A DNA stretch of 14,154 bases from CAYLLT01 sp964591605 (GTDB lineage: Bacteria; Planctomycetota; Phycisphaerae; UBA1845; PWPN01): positions 1 through 14,154 of the forward strand of contig CAZQEN010000195.1 in NCBI GenBank assembly GCA_964591605.1. The letters are read 5' to 3'. Below the pieces are notes generated by a model that saw nothing but the letters and a program-made list of their open reading frames with translations, ran no database searches and was not told the origin of the DNA. Below, in pieces: positions 7,360-14,030 of the stretch (positions are counted from its first letter, which is position 1; each line of letters starts with the position of its first letter). The position numbers and the translations under genes were made by a program.

Positions 7360-7733
7360 CGCGATCGATCCGAGGCAGGCTGCTGCTCAGCACGGTCGCC
7401 GGGACCCTGACGATCGTCCTGATCGGCGGCGTGATCGTCTACCGGGCCACCTGCAACCGCTTCTGGCGGGTCTTCGATGATGCCCTGGTCGCCAGAGCCC
7501 GTCTGCTCGCTTCGCTCGTCGAGCGGGAAGGCGACCGTTTCGAGTTCGAGATCGACTACCGGATCCTGCCCGAGTTCACGCGGGCGGATCGCCCGGAGTA
7601 CTTCGAGATCTGGCGGCAGGACGGCCGGCCGATCGCCCGCTCTCCGTCTCTGCCGGCGCAGGGACTGGCCCCTCCGGCAACCGGCTCTGAATTGCTCTTC
7701 ACATCATTGATGTTGCCCGATGGCCGAAGCTGA
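7356..7733 (+). CDS. Sensor histidine kinase, N-terminal part (ends at in-frame TGA)
   Basis: These 125 residues are the first transmembrane segment (about 9-29, LLLSTVAGTLTIVLIGGVIVY) and most of the extracytoplasmic sensor domain of a histidine kinase. The ORF overlaps the response regulator stop by ATGA. It ends at LMLPDGRS followed by TGA (7731-7733). The frame continues without another stop, RAAIIETVARDD and so on, directly into the kinase core downstream. A single base change from CGA (Arg) to TGA would explain the break. As it stands this fragment has no kinase domain. It is either a recent pseudogene, a sequencing error, or half of a split kinase. Confidence 0.8.
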   Translation: MTRSIRGRLLLSTVAGTLTIVLIGGVIVYRATCNRFWRVFDDALVARARLLASLVEREGDRFEFEIDYRILPEFTRADRPEYFEIWRQDGRPIARSPSLPAQGLAPPATGSELLFTSLMLPDGRS

Positions 7734-7808
7734 CGCGCCGCGATCATCGAGACTGTTGCGCGGGATGATTCGGATCGGCCGTCCGCCGGGCGCGGGGGGA
7801 TCCGGGTC

Positions 7809-8816
7809 ATGTTCGCCAAGGAGACCGCTCAACTCGAAGGGGAATTGCGCGGACTCCGGCGGATCCTGATCGGGATCGGCCTGGTGGTGACGGCCCTGAC
7901 GGCCGGCGTGATGGTGGGCGTGGTCTGGCGCGGACTGGCCCCGTTGAACCGCCTGGCCGGGAAGATCGCCGCACTCCGCACAGAAAACCTGTCCGATCGC
8001 ATCGACCTGCCCGACGCGCCCGCTGAGCTGGCTCCGGTGGTGGAGGTGAGCAATCAGCTTCTGCAACGGCTCGAGACCGCCGTCGATCGAGAGCGCTCGT
8101 TCACGGCCGACGTGGCTCACGAGCTGCGAACGCCGCTGGCGGGTGTGCGATCGGTGCTCGAAGTCGCGCTGTCGCGCGACCGCCCTGCGCAGGATTACCA
8201 GGCGGCGATGAGGGAGTGTCTGCGCATCGCCGCTTCGATGCAGACCATGACCGGCAACCTGCTTTCACTGGCCCGACTGGACCGGGGCCAGTTGACGGTC
8301 CGGCACGAACCGGTGCCCCTGCCGGCGCTGCTGCAGGAGTGCTGGGAGCCTCTTGAAGGAGGCGCGAAGGCCAGATCGCTGCGGGTGAGCTGGAACGGCG
8401 ACCCGGCGGTCGTGATGGAGACCGACCGCGAGCTGCTGCGCCAGATCCTGACCAACCTTCTTGATAATGCAGTGGTGTACGCGGATTCGGGAGGCGAGAT
8501 CCGCGTGGACACGGGCCTCGAGGCGGGGGCGGCCTTCGTCCGCATCGCCAACACGGGCAGCCAGGTGCCGCAGGACCAGGTCGAGCGTGTCTTCGAGCGG
8601 TTCTGGCGGGGCGACGCTTCGCGTCACGGCGTCGGCCGGCACGCCGGCCTGGGTCTCCCACTGGCCAGGCGGCTGGCCACGCTGCTGGGAGGCAGTCTGA
8701 TCGCCACGTCGGAGTTCGGCCAGTGGTTCACCGTCACCTTGACGCTCCCCGCGTCGAACAGTCCGCCGGATCGCCCCGCCGGCACCCACTCACTCACGAA
8801 CGCTGCTGAGGAATGA
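7809..8816 (+). CDS. Sensor histidine kinase, membrane anchor, HAMP and kinase core
   Basis: This 335-residue part would still be a catalytically complete kinase. It contains a second transmembrane segment (about 20-40, ILIGIGLVVTALTAGVMVGVVW), a HAMP-like linker (RGLAPLNRLAGKIAALRTENL onward), the H-box FTADVAHELRTPL with H104, the N-box LTNLLDN (N216, D219, N220), and GLGLPLARRLA as the ATP-lid glycine motif. The first glycine box is shortened to IANTG. ATG 7809 has a purine run, GGGGGGA (7794-7800), eight bases upstream and could allow re-initiation, but the real upstream frame begins at 7356 in the same phase. Joined, the protein would be 486 residues, a normal length. Its 3' end overlaps the convergent amidase gene by 27 bp. 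Confidence 0.85.
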   Translation: MFAKETAQLEGELRGLRRILIGIGLVVTALTAGVMVGVVWRGLAPLNRLAGKIAALRTENLSDRIDLPDAPAELAPVVEVSNQLLQRLETAVDRERSFTADVAHELRTPLAGVRSVLEVALSRDRPAQDYQAAMRECLRIAASMQTMTGNLLSLARLDRGQLTVRHEPVPLPALLQECWEPLEGGAKARSLRVSWNGDPAVVMETDRELLRQILTNLLDNAVVYADSGGEIRVDTGLEAGAAFVRIANTGSQVPQDQVERVFERFWRGDASRHGVGRHAGLGLPLARRLATLLGGSLIATSEFGQWFTVTLTLPASNSPPDRPAGTHSLTNAAEE

Positions 8817-11723
8817 TTCGAGCCCGTTGGCGATCGCGATGGCCTGCTGCCCCTGATACTGCGGATCCAGCAGCCGGGCCTCATCGCCGGGATGGCTCAT
8901 GAACGCCTGCTCGACGAGGATCGACGGGATGCGCGTGTTGCGCAGCGGGGAGTATGAGAAGTTCCCCACGACGCCGAACTCGCCCCAGCCCAGCTTGAGC
9001 AGCTCTTCGTACACCCGCTGGGCCGGCAGCCGGCAATGGATCCCGTGGTAGTACGTGCTGGTGCCCGAGATGCTCAGGTACCCGCGGGCCGAGCCGGCGG
9101 CGTTCGCGTGGATCGAGACGAACAGGTCCGCGTTGGCCTCGTTGGCGCGATCGACCCGCTCGCTGAGGCTCACCGATTCGTCTCCCCGGCGCACCTGAAT
9201 GACCCGGGCCCCGCGTTTCTCCAGCTCGCTCTGCAGTGCCAGGGCGCCGGCGAGGTTGACCGTCTTCTCCCGGGTGCCGAGCAGACCGACCGCGCCGTCG
9301 TTGGAGCCTCCGTGCCCGGCCTCGACGGCGACCAGCAGGCCCTTGAGCGGCGAATCGGGGGCGGCCGCGAGGCGGGGCGGGCGTCGCACGTGCAGGGTGA
9401 AGCGGCCATCCTTGATTTCGGTCCAGTAGCCCCAGTTCTGCTTCGCGTTGATCGGCACGGTGACACGGACGCGCTCGGTCTCGATCTGCTCGACCCGCAC
9501 GGGTCCGAGGATCTTCGCCCCGGACTTGTGGCTCAGCCAGGTCGCCGCGTCATGCGTGTTGAAGAAGTCGATGATGACGCAGTTGCGAGGTTCGATCTCG
9601 GTTCGGACGGCCGCCACGACCGGAGCACTCATGCCCAGCGAGAACGTATCGTGGTCGTCGGTGCCGCTCACCTCCGCGGCCGTAAAGAAATTGTGCGGGA
9701 TGGGCGTGCCGTCCGGCAGAAGCCGGATGTCCTCCTCGGAGACCCATCCCGTCATGGCGGGCGACAAACGGACGTGACAGCTCCGGCCCTGTTTGCCGAT
9801 CACCTCCAGCCGCGTACCCGTGGGCACCCACGCCAGCCACGGCCCGCCGAGACGCACGGAGTGAAGCCCGTGCGTGATGCCGGTCTGGGGGCTTGTGGTC
9901 TCGGCCACGTGGGTCTTCTCGGGATCCCAGGCCTGATAGGGGGCTCTGGGCGCCTCCGGACCCGGCGAGGTTTCTTCGGCGCGTGCCGTTTCCGGCGCCG
10001 GCGTGCGGATGACGGTGAGCGTCCGCGTCAGGCGGCGTGTACCGTCGGATACGGTGACGTCAATGCGGTTCTCCCCCGGCTGCAGGGGAATGTTGTCCCG
10101 CGCGAAGCCGCCGGTGGCGAATACCTCCACGTCCTTTCCGGCGACGCTCACCCGGTGGCCGGGCACCGTCCGCCCCAGCACGTGGACGACCTCCCGCGAG
10201 GTGTCGGCGCCGTCCGCGGGGCGCACCACGGCCACGTACGGCTGGTCGCGCAGCTCGAGCGCGCCGGGCACCTTGACCTCGACGCGGGTTACCTCGCCGG
10301 CCTTCACCTGGACCGGCCCGCTGTCGGCGGGGGGTGCGCCCTCGTATTTCACCGTGACGCGGGCCTCGCCGGGCGGCAGGTTGTGGAACGCGAAGCGGCC
10401 GTCAGCACCGCTCGTCCAGGTCGGGCCCGACGGGCGGCGCCGGCGCGAACCGGCGGCGTCGGAGGTCGTCGCGGGGGCATGGATCGACACCCACGCGTCC
10501 ACCAGGGGTGCGCCATCGTCGGCGACCACCGTGCCGAGGATCGTACCCGTCTGCGGGGCGGTCACGCGGGCCGGGATCGGCGGAGCCACCTTCTCCTGGT
10601 ACAGCTCCTTGTGTACGCGGTCCACGACGCCGCGGCGCTGGGCCGACCGGAGCGTGAACAGAACCGTCCCGCACGCCCCGGCCTTCCGCGTCGCCTGGAT
10701 CTGCCGCACGTTCTCGTCGGGCGAAAAAACCGCCTGCCCGCCGGCCACGTGCCCGGCCCCGACGCCGCGAACGAAATCGTCGAGCAGCTCGTCGTAATTC
10801 GGCTTGGGGTCCGCCAGGTTCCAGTAGATCATCGGAATGAGCAGGTCCATCGCGCCCAGGCGGACCCAGTTCCAGGTGTCCTGCGAGTAATCGTGGTATC
10901 CGCTGCTGAATTCGTGATAGCCGGGGATGTGGTGCCGGTTGTAGATGCCCCACGCTGAGCAGGAGAGCAGCACCTTGGGCTTCTCGGCCCGGATCTCGGC
11001 GGCCAGGTCGTTGATCAGCTTGTCGAGCTGGTGTCGTTGCCAGTCCGACCGCTCGAGCAACTGCGGATTGCCGCGTCCGGCGAAGCGCCGATTGCTGATC
11101 GGGTCGAAACTGTACTCGGGGCCGGGATAGCGGATGCGGTCCAGATGGATGCCGTCGACGTCGTAGCGCCGCACGACGTCCATGATCACCCGGCGCAGAT
11201 GCACGTGTACCTCGGGCACGCCGGCACTCAGGTAGTAATACTGTTCCCGGGCCGGCTTGCCCACCCGGTCGACGCAGATCCACGGCTCGGCCGATCCGGG
11301 CCCGTGGCGGTGCCAGAGGTGCCGGGAATCCTGCGGCGGGCTGCGCCAGGTCAGGGCGCGGAGCGGCATCGGGTTCATGTAGGCGTGAAACTGAATCCCG
11401 CGCCGGTGGGCTTCCTGGATCGCAAAGGCGAGCGGATCGAAGCCCGGATCCTTCCCGCCGATGAGCTCCGACCACGGCTCCATCTCGCTCGGATAGAGGG
11501 TGTCGGCCTCTCCTCGGATCTGAAACACGGCCGCGTTGAAGTTCCTGGCGGCGAGGGTCTCGAAGACCTGCGTGATCCGCGCCTTGCATTCGGCGGGGTC
11601 GGGCGTGGGCCACTCGAACCGGGTCACCCAGGCGCCTCGGAACTCCGGCTGACTGTCCGCCCGCGAGACGCCGGCCGTCATCATCGCGCAGCACGACAGT
11701 GCGAGGGTGAAGCGGATGCTCAT
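8790..11723 (-). CDS. Exported GHL10 glycoside hydrolase / N-acetylmuramoyl-L-alanine amidase fusion
   Basis: This 977-residue secreted protein probably acts on peptidoglycan. The start at 11723 begins a signal peptide (MSIRFTLALSCCAMMTAGVSRA); the ORF extends 14 codons upstream without one. Residues about 25-375 are a GHL10 (DUF187/UPF0748) TIM-barrel: FRGAWVTRFEWPTPD, YMNPMP, DVDGIHLDRIRYP (D190 and D195 candidate acids), LLIPMIYWN. Then come a carboxypeptidase-regulatory-like beta domain (about 390-490), an Ig-like domain (495-575), an SH3-like stretch (625-670) and an AMIN-like region (690-785). Residues about 793-976 are an Amidase_3 domain with all four family zinc/catalytic residues: H804 in EAGHGG, E819 in TREKTVNL, H872 in SIHANA, E938 in ILVEQAFM. 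The minus-strand -10 TATAAT at 11785-11790 is a likely promoter. Domain calls are firm; joint action on one substrate is inferred. Confidence 0.92.
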   Translation of the reverse strand: MSIRFTLALSCCAMMTAGVSRADSQPEFRGAWVTRFEWPTPDPAECKARITQVFETLAARNFNAAVFQIRGEADTLYPSEMEPWSELIGGKDPGFDPLAFAIQEAHRRGIQFHAYMNPMPLRALTWRSPPQDSRHLWHRHGPGSAEPWICVDRVGKPAREQYYYLSAGVPEVHVHLRRVIMDVVRRYDVDGIHLDRIRYPGPEYSFDPISNRRFAGRGNPQLLERSDWQRHQLDKLINDLAAEIRAEKPKVLLSCSAWGIYNRHHIPGYHEFSSGYHDYSQDTWNWVRLGAMDLLIPMIYWNLADPKPNYDELLDDFVRGVGAGHVAGGQAVFSPDENVRQIQATRKAGACGTVLFTLRSAQRRGVVDRVHKELYQEKVAPPIPARVTAPQTGTILGTVVADDGAPLVDAWVSIHAPATTSDAAGSRRRRPSGPTWTSGADGRFAFHNLPPGEARVTVKYEGAPPADSGPVQVKAGEVTRVEVKVPGALELRDQPYVAVVRPADGADTSREVVHVLGRTVPGHRVSVAGKDVEVFATGGFARDNIPLQPGENRIDVTVSDGTRRLTRTLTVIRTPAPETARAEETSPGPEAPRAPYQAWDPEKTHVAETTSPQTGITHGLHSVRLGGPWLAWVPTGTRLEVIGKQGRSCHVRLSPAMTGWVSEEDIRLLPDGTPIPHNFFTAAEVSGTDDHDTFSLGMSAPVVAAVRTEIEPRNCVIIDFFNTHDAATWLSHKSGAKILGPVRVEQIETERVRVTVPINAKQNWGYWTEIKDGRFTLHVRRPPRLAAAPDSPLKGLLVAVEAGHGGSNDGAVGLLGTREKTVNLAGALALQSELEKRGARVIQVRRGDESVSLSERVDRANEANADLFVSIHANAAGSARGYLSISGTSTYYHGIHCRLPAQRVYEELLKLGWGEFGVVGNFSYSPLRNTRIPSILVEQAFMSHPGDEARLLDPQYQGQQAIAIANGLESFLSSVRE

Positions 11724-11784
11724 GTCCTGCCCCGATCGAAAGTGAAAGGTACGTAGACCACACATGACCGGCGGCCAGTCTAAG

Positions 11785-11794
11785 ATTATATAAT
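11785..11794 (-). promoter_or_regulatory. AT-rich -10 element for the hydrolase gene
   Basis: ATTATATAAT is a palindrome giving a consensus TATAAT on the minus strand (11785-11790) 62 bases upstream of the hydrolase start at 11723, and also on the plus strand (11789-11794). No convincing -35 box is seen in either direction. It is the most AT-rich stretch of this region. Confidence 0.45.
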
Positions 11795-11807
11795 CCTTTT
11801 CGCAATC

Positions 11808-11993
11808 CGGCGCGGCACGCCCGGCGGATACTGGGGCGGACTGGGTGGCAACAGGCTCGACATGAACGTCTTCAATGCCACCTGTTGGAACCGCATGGCC
11901 GACGCCATGAACCGCGCCAGCAGCGCCGGCGTCTACGCCCAGATCATGCTCTTTGACCGCGTGGGTATGTCGCTCCGCACCGACAGCCGATGA
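11808..11993 (+). pseudogene. Fragment of a secreted glycosidase-like (TIM-barrel) protein
   Basis: The plus-strand frame from about 11808 to the stop at 11991-11993 reads RRGTPGGYWGGLGGNRLDMN, then VFNATCWNRMADAMNRASSA and GVYAQIMLFDRVGM. This resembles the part of cellulase-like or DUF4038-type glycoside hydrolases where a 'D-x-x-x-F/W-N-x-x-Y/W-x-R-(L/M)' segment leads into a beta strand ending (I/V)MLF. There is no start codon, ribosome binding site or rest of the protein on either side, so it is a 60-residue relic. Identification is by pattern only; the family is uncertain. Confidence 0.5.
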
Positions 11994-12038
11994 GGAAACA
12001 ACCCCTCTGCTGGGATGGGACGCGATCCATTTCTATCG

Positions 12039-12850
12039 TCACCGCGGTGGAACCTGCTCCCTGTTGTGCCTGCGTGGCCGGCCGCGGGGGCGGAGGGAGG
12101 ACTGGAGGCCCAGGCGATTGGCGGTGCGCTGTATCCAGACGGGAGAGCCGAAGGGGGCGTTGCGGCGAATGGCCTTCTGCAGGGCCTCTTCCTCGGCCCG
12201 GCTCTGCGGGCGGTTGACCATGGCAAGCCGGTTGGGCGGGACCTCGACCGGCCACTCCGAGAGGATTTGCCGGTCCTGGTCGCTGCCGGCCGTCCGCCGC
12301 CAGAGGCTGCTCCAGCGCCAGTCCTGTGCCCGATCGACGAGGCCGGCGCGAAGCGCGTTGCGCTCGACATAGCGGCAGACGGTGAGCAGGTGCTCGTCGG
12401 TCTGGACGGGGAGCGATTTGAACCCTTGACGCGCGGCCTCTCGCTCCGCGAGAGTGATCGCGAAGCGATCCCCATGCCGCGTGTCAAGGGGAAGCGCCCC
12501 TGGTACAGATGGCCCGTGCCGGAGGTATGATAGTGGGCATGCCATCGCATCGTGTGCGTGTGCGTGAGCCAGCGGATAAAGGCGGTCAGTTCGCCGTCCG
12601 CTCGCGGCCACAGGATCAGGTACCAATGATTCGGCATGATACAGTAGTCCAGAATCCGGATCCGGCGCCGCTCGTGGGCCTGGGCCAGCACCCGCTCGAA
12701 CGCCGCGTAGTCGGCCGCCTTCGCCAGCAGCGGCAGCCGGGCCACCGCGCGGTTGAACACGTGATAGACGAGTCCGCCGGGAGCCACGCGGGCCTGTCGA
12801 GGTAGGGGCGCAGGACACCAGGAGCCGGATGCGATGCCAAATCGAGTCAC
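12039..12850 (-). pseudogene. REP-associated tyrosine transposase (RAYT, Y1/HUH), disrupted
   Basis: This is a single-strand transposase of the TnpA-REP (IS200-like, PF01797-type) family, which acts at palindromic REP sequences. From a GTG at 12850 it reads APGGLVYHVFNRAV, DYCIMPNHWYLILWPRADGE and WHAHYHTSGTGHLYQGRF. At that point a 71-bp insertion shifts the frame. The same protein resumes in another frame as KSLPVQTDEHLLTVCRYVER NALRAGLVDRAQDWRWSSL and ends RLGLQSSLRPRGRPRRHNRE before TGA 12039-12041. Removing 71 bp restores a 246-residue protein of normal RAYT length. The HUH motif also seems damaged: the usual NHWHL is NHWYL (Y77), a CAC to TAC change. The CRYVERNALRAGLV segment, where the family's nucleophilic tyrosine is expected, is intact. 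The gene is therefore almost certainly inactive. Confidence 0.85.
12423..12490. repeat. 68-bp three-armed palindromic insertion element (MITE/REP-like)
   Basis: The element begins CCCTTGACGCGCGGC (12423-12437) and ends GCCGCGTGTCAAGGG (12476-12490); these arms are inverted repeats over 15 positions, one being a G-T pair when read on the plus strand. Inside are two tight hairpins: CTCTCGC-TCC-GCGAGAG (12438-12454) and GATCGC-GAA-GCGATC (12456-12470), then CCCAT. GAA flanks it on both sides (12420-12422 and 12491-12493), consistent with a 3-bp target duplication. Removing 71 bp rejoins RF and KSLPVQ of the transposase exactly. It encodes no protein, so it must have been moved in trans. No second copy is in this window. 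Confidence 0.8.
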
Positions 12851-12889
12851 GTCCCCCTTGTTCTTCCGTTCGTTTTTCCGTCCGGCCTC

Positions 12890-12914
12890 AAAACCCGCGA
12901 AAATCTGCGCGGGC
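12890..12914 (-). terminator. Intrinsic terminator of the zinc-ribbon gene
   Basis: On the minus strand CCCGCG (12908-12913) pairs with CGCGGG (12894-12899) across an 8-nt loop, CAGATTTT, and TTTTGAG follows. It starts 8 nt past the stop codon of the minus-strand gene at 12922. Six base pairs is short, but the GC stem and T run fit. Confidence 0.7.
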
Positions 12915-12921
12915 TTCCTCG

Positions 12922-13434
12922 CTACCTGGCCGGCGTACCGCCCAGTTGCCGGATCCGCTCCCTGAGCGGGCCCAGCTTGGCGACCTGATCAGAAAGAGCA
13001 TCGTACTTGGCGTGGTTGAACATGTCGGCGTCTGCAATTCGTAGCAGTCGCTCAGCCTCTGCTATTTCCGCAATCAGTTGGCGATTGAGGCGCTCAATCT
13101 CTTCTCTTTGTGCAGGCGATATGAGGCGGGGGGTTTCTGCGGCAGGTACAGGCCTTGTTCGCTGAATGTCTGGAGCAGTTGGAGCTTCTGAGCCAGTGTG
13201 CATGTAACACATGGTCACCGGGCAGGAAATGCAGAGTAGTAGAAGTAATGCACGCAGCGCTGTCGCGGATTTGGTGTCCCTGGCTCCGTCGAACTTGTCC
13301 ATAGCCTTCTCGGCCGCTTGCCTGGGCGCTTGCACGCGCACCAGCTCTCCGCAGGTAGGGCACTTCGTTGCTGATGCGCCGTACGGTCCGTACACGTCAG
13401 CGCCGCATACACCACACTTCCATGGGTTAGGCAC
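12922..13434 (-). CDS. Small zinc-ribbon, single-pass membrane protein of unknown function
   Basis: This 170-residue protein starts from GTG 13434. That start is chosen because AAGGA lies seven bases upstream (13442-13446), with a TACACT -10 box (13469-13474) at the right distance. In-frame ATGs at 13515 and 13593 would add an unconserved basic leader and lie above that promoter. Residues 7-28 are a zinc ribbon, CGVC and CPTC, separated by 14 residues. Residues about 58-78 are one hydrophobic helix (TALRALLLLLCISCPVTMCYM). Residues about 105-166 are charged, heptad-rich and probably a coiled coil (SPAQREEIERLNRQLIAEIA, then LSDQVAKLGPLRERIRQLGG). The order suggests a cytoplasmic N-terminus and an extracytoplasmic coiled coil. 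I do not recognise the family. It has its own promoter and terminator and appears intact between the transposase remains. Confidence 0.75.
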   Translation of the reverse strand: MPNPWKCGVCGADVYGPYGASATKCPTCGELVRVQAPRQAAEKAMDKFDGARDTKSATALRALLLLLCISCPVTMCYMHTGSEAPTAPDIQRTRPVPAAETPRLISPAQREEIERLNRQLIAEIAEAERLLRIADADMFNHAKYDALSDQVAKLGPLRERIRQLGGTPAR

Positions 13435-13468
13435 GATGGTGTCCTTATCGACAGGGTTTACGATCCGC

Positions 13469-13474
13469 AGTGTA
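13469..13474 (-). promoter_or_regulatory. Candidate -10 box of the zinc-ribbon gene
   Basis: Minus-strand TACACT lies 35 nt upstream of the GTG start. The best -35 candidate, TTTTCA at 18-bp spacing, is poor. It supports the downstream GTG start because longer forms of the protein would begin upstream of the promoter. Confidence 0.35.
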
Positions 13475-13687
13475 GCACGAGATCGACGAGAATGAAAATG
13501 TGTGTTCCTGTCCATGCTGCTGGCGCGGTTCGCATGACGCTGGCGAGGACTGTAAACAGTTACCTTCGGCCTCCTCGTATCGTGTACTTCCACCAGGCCC
13601 GCGTTGCTCCTGGTGGACTCCTCGCCTTAAGCAGTCCGTGCGGGTTGTCATTCGAGAATGTGCTTGTTTAGCCAGCGCACGATACGA

Positions 13688-13724
13688 TACCTGACGCGTC
13701 GAAAGGTTCTGCGAACCTCAGGTA
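13688..13724. repeat. Imperfect hairpin in the intergenic gap before the second RAYT remnant
   Basis: TACCTGA (13688-13694) is a 7-bp inverted repeat of TCAGGTA (13718-13724), and inside it GGTT/AACC (13705-13708 with 13714-13717) forms a second stem. ACGCGT occurs just inside (13694-13699) and again just outside (13727-13732). The rest of 13594-13838 shows no gene or other clear signal. The position beside a RAYT remnant makes a REP-like relic possible but unproven. Confidence 0.35.
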
Positions 13725-14030
13725 ATACGCGTGGCTGTTGACGTCATAGCTTTATGCCGAGGAGGAGTCGAGACCCGAGGAGATATGCAGAACCGTGGCC
13801 GCTGGGCGAACCTGCGGCATTGGGCGGAAGTGTTTACGTAATTGATTAGCGGCTCATGCGAGGCACAGGCGTGGGCGCTGGCCGCAGAGGAGTCGGCTTA
13901 CGAACGCGAGGGGGTCGCGATGCTGCTGGGCGCAGGTGCGAAGGACGGACATCAGGATGGACTGAGCCGCGGCGCCGGCTGGCCTGCGGTTGCCGCCCCA
14001 GACCTTGCGGTTGACGACAGCCGGCCGGAT

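Noticed and set aside
7731..7733. Selenocysteine reading of the kinase TGA
   Set aside because: No family precedent for Sec at this sensor-domain position and no convincing SECIS-like hairpin was noticed just downstream.
9036..10958. Long plus-strand ORF of 640 codons opposite the GHL10-amidase gene
   Set aside because: It is antisense to well-recognised domains and rich in Arg, Gly, Val and His as expected for a shadow frame.
10402..11805. Second minus-strand ORF overlapping the GHL10 domain in another frame
   Set aside because: Arg/Pro/Ala-rich shadow; the GHL10 frame carries the conserved motifs.
11933..12422. Continuation of the RAYT first frame past the insertion as a 305-residue protein
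   Set aside because: After the insertion this frame is low-complexity Ser/Arg/Pro sequence; the family sequence continues in the other frame.
13681..13740. Possible tRNA (GGTTCTGCGAACC resembles a T-arm)
   Set aside because: No acceptor or anticodon arms of the right size and no canonical GGTTCGAATCC-type T loop could be placed.
13785..13841. 18-codon ORF with GAGGAG upstream (MQNRGRWANLRHWAEVFT)
   Set aside because: Too short and unsupported; the ribosome-site match alone is expected by chance in purine-rich sequence.
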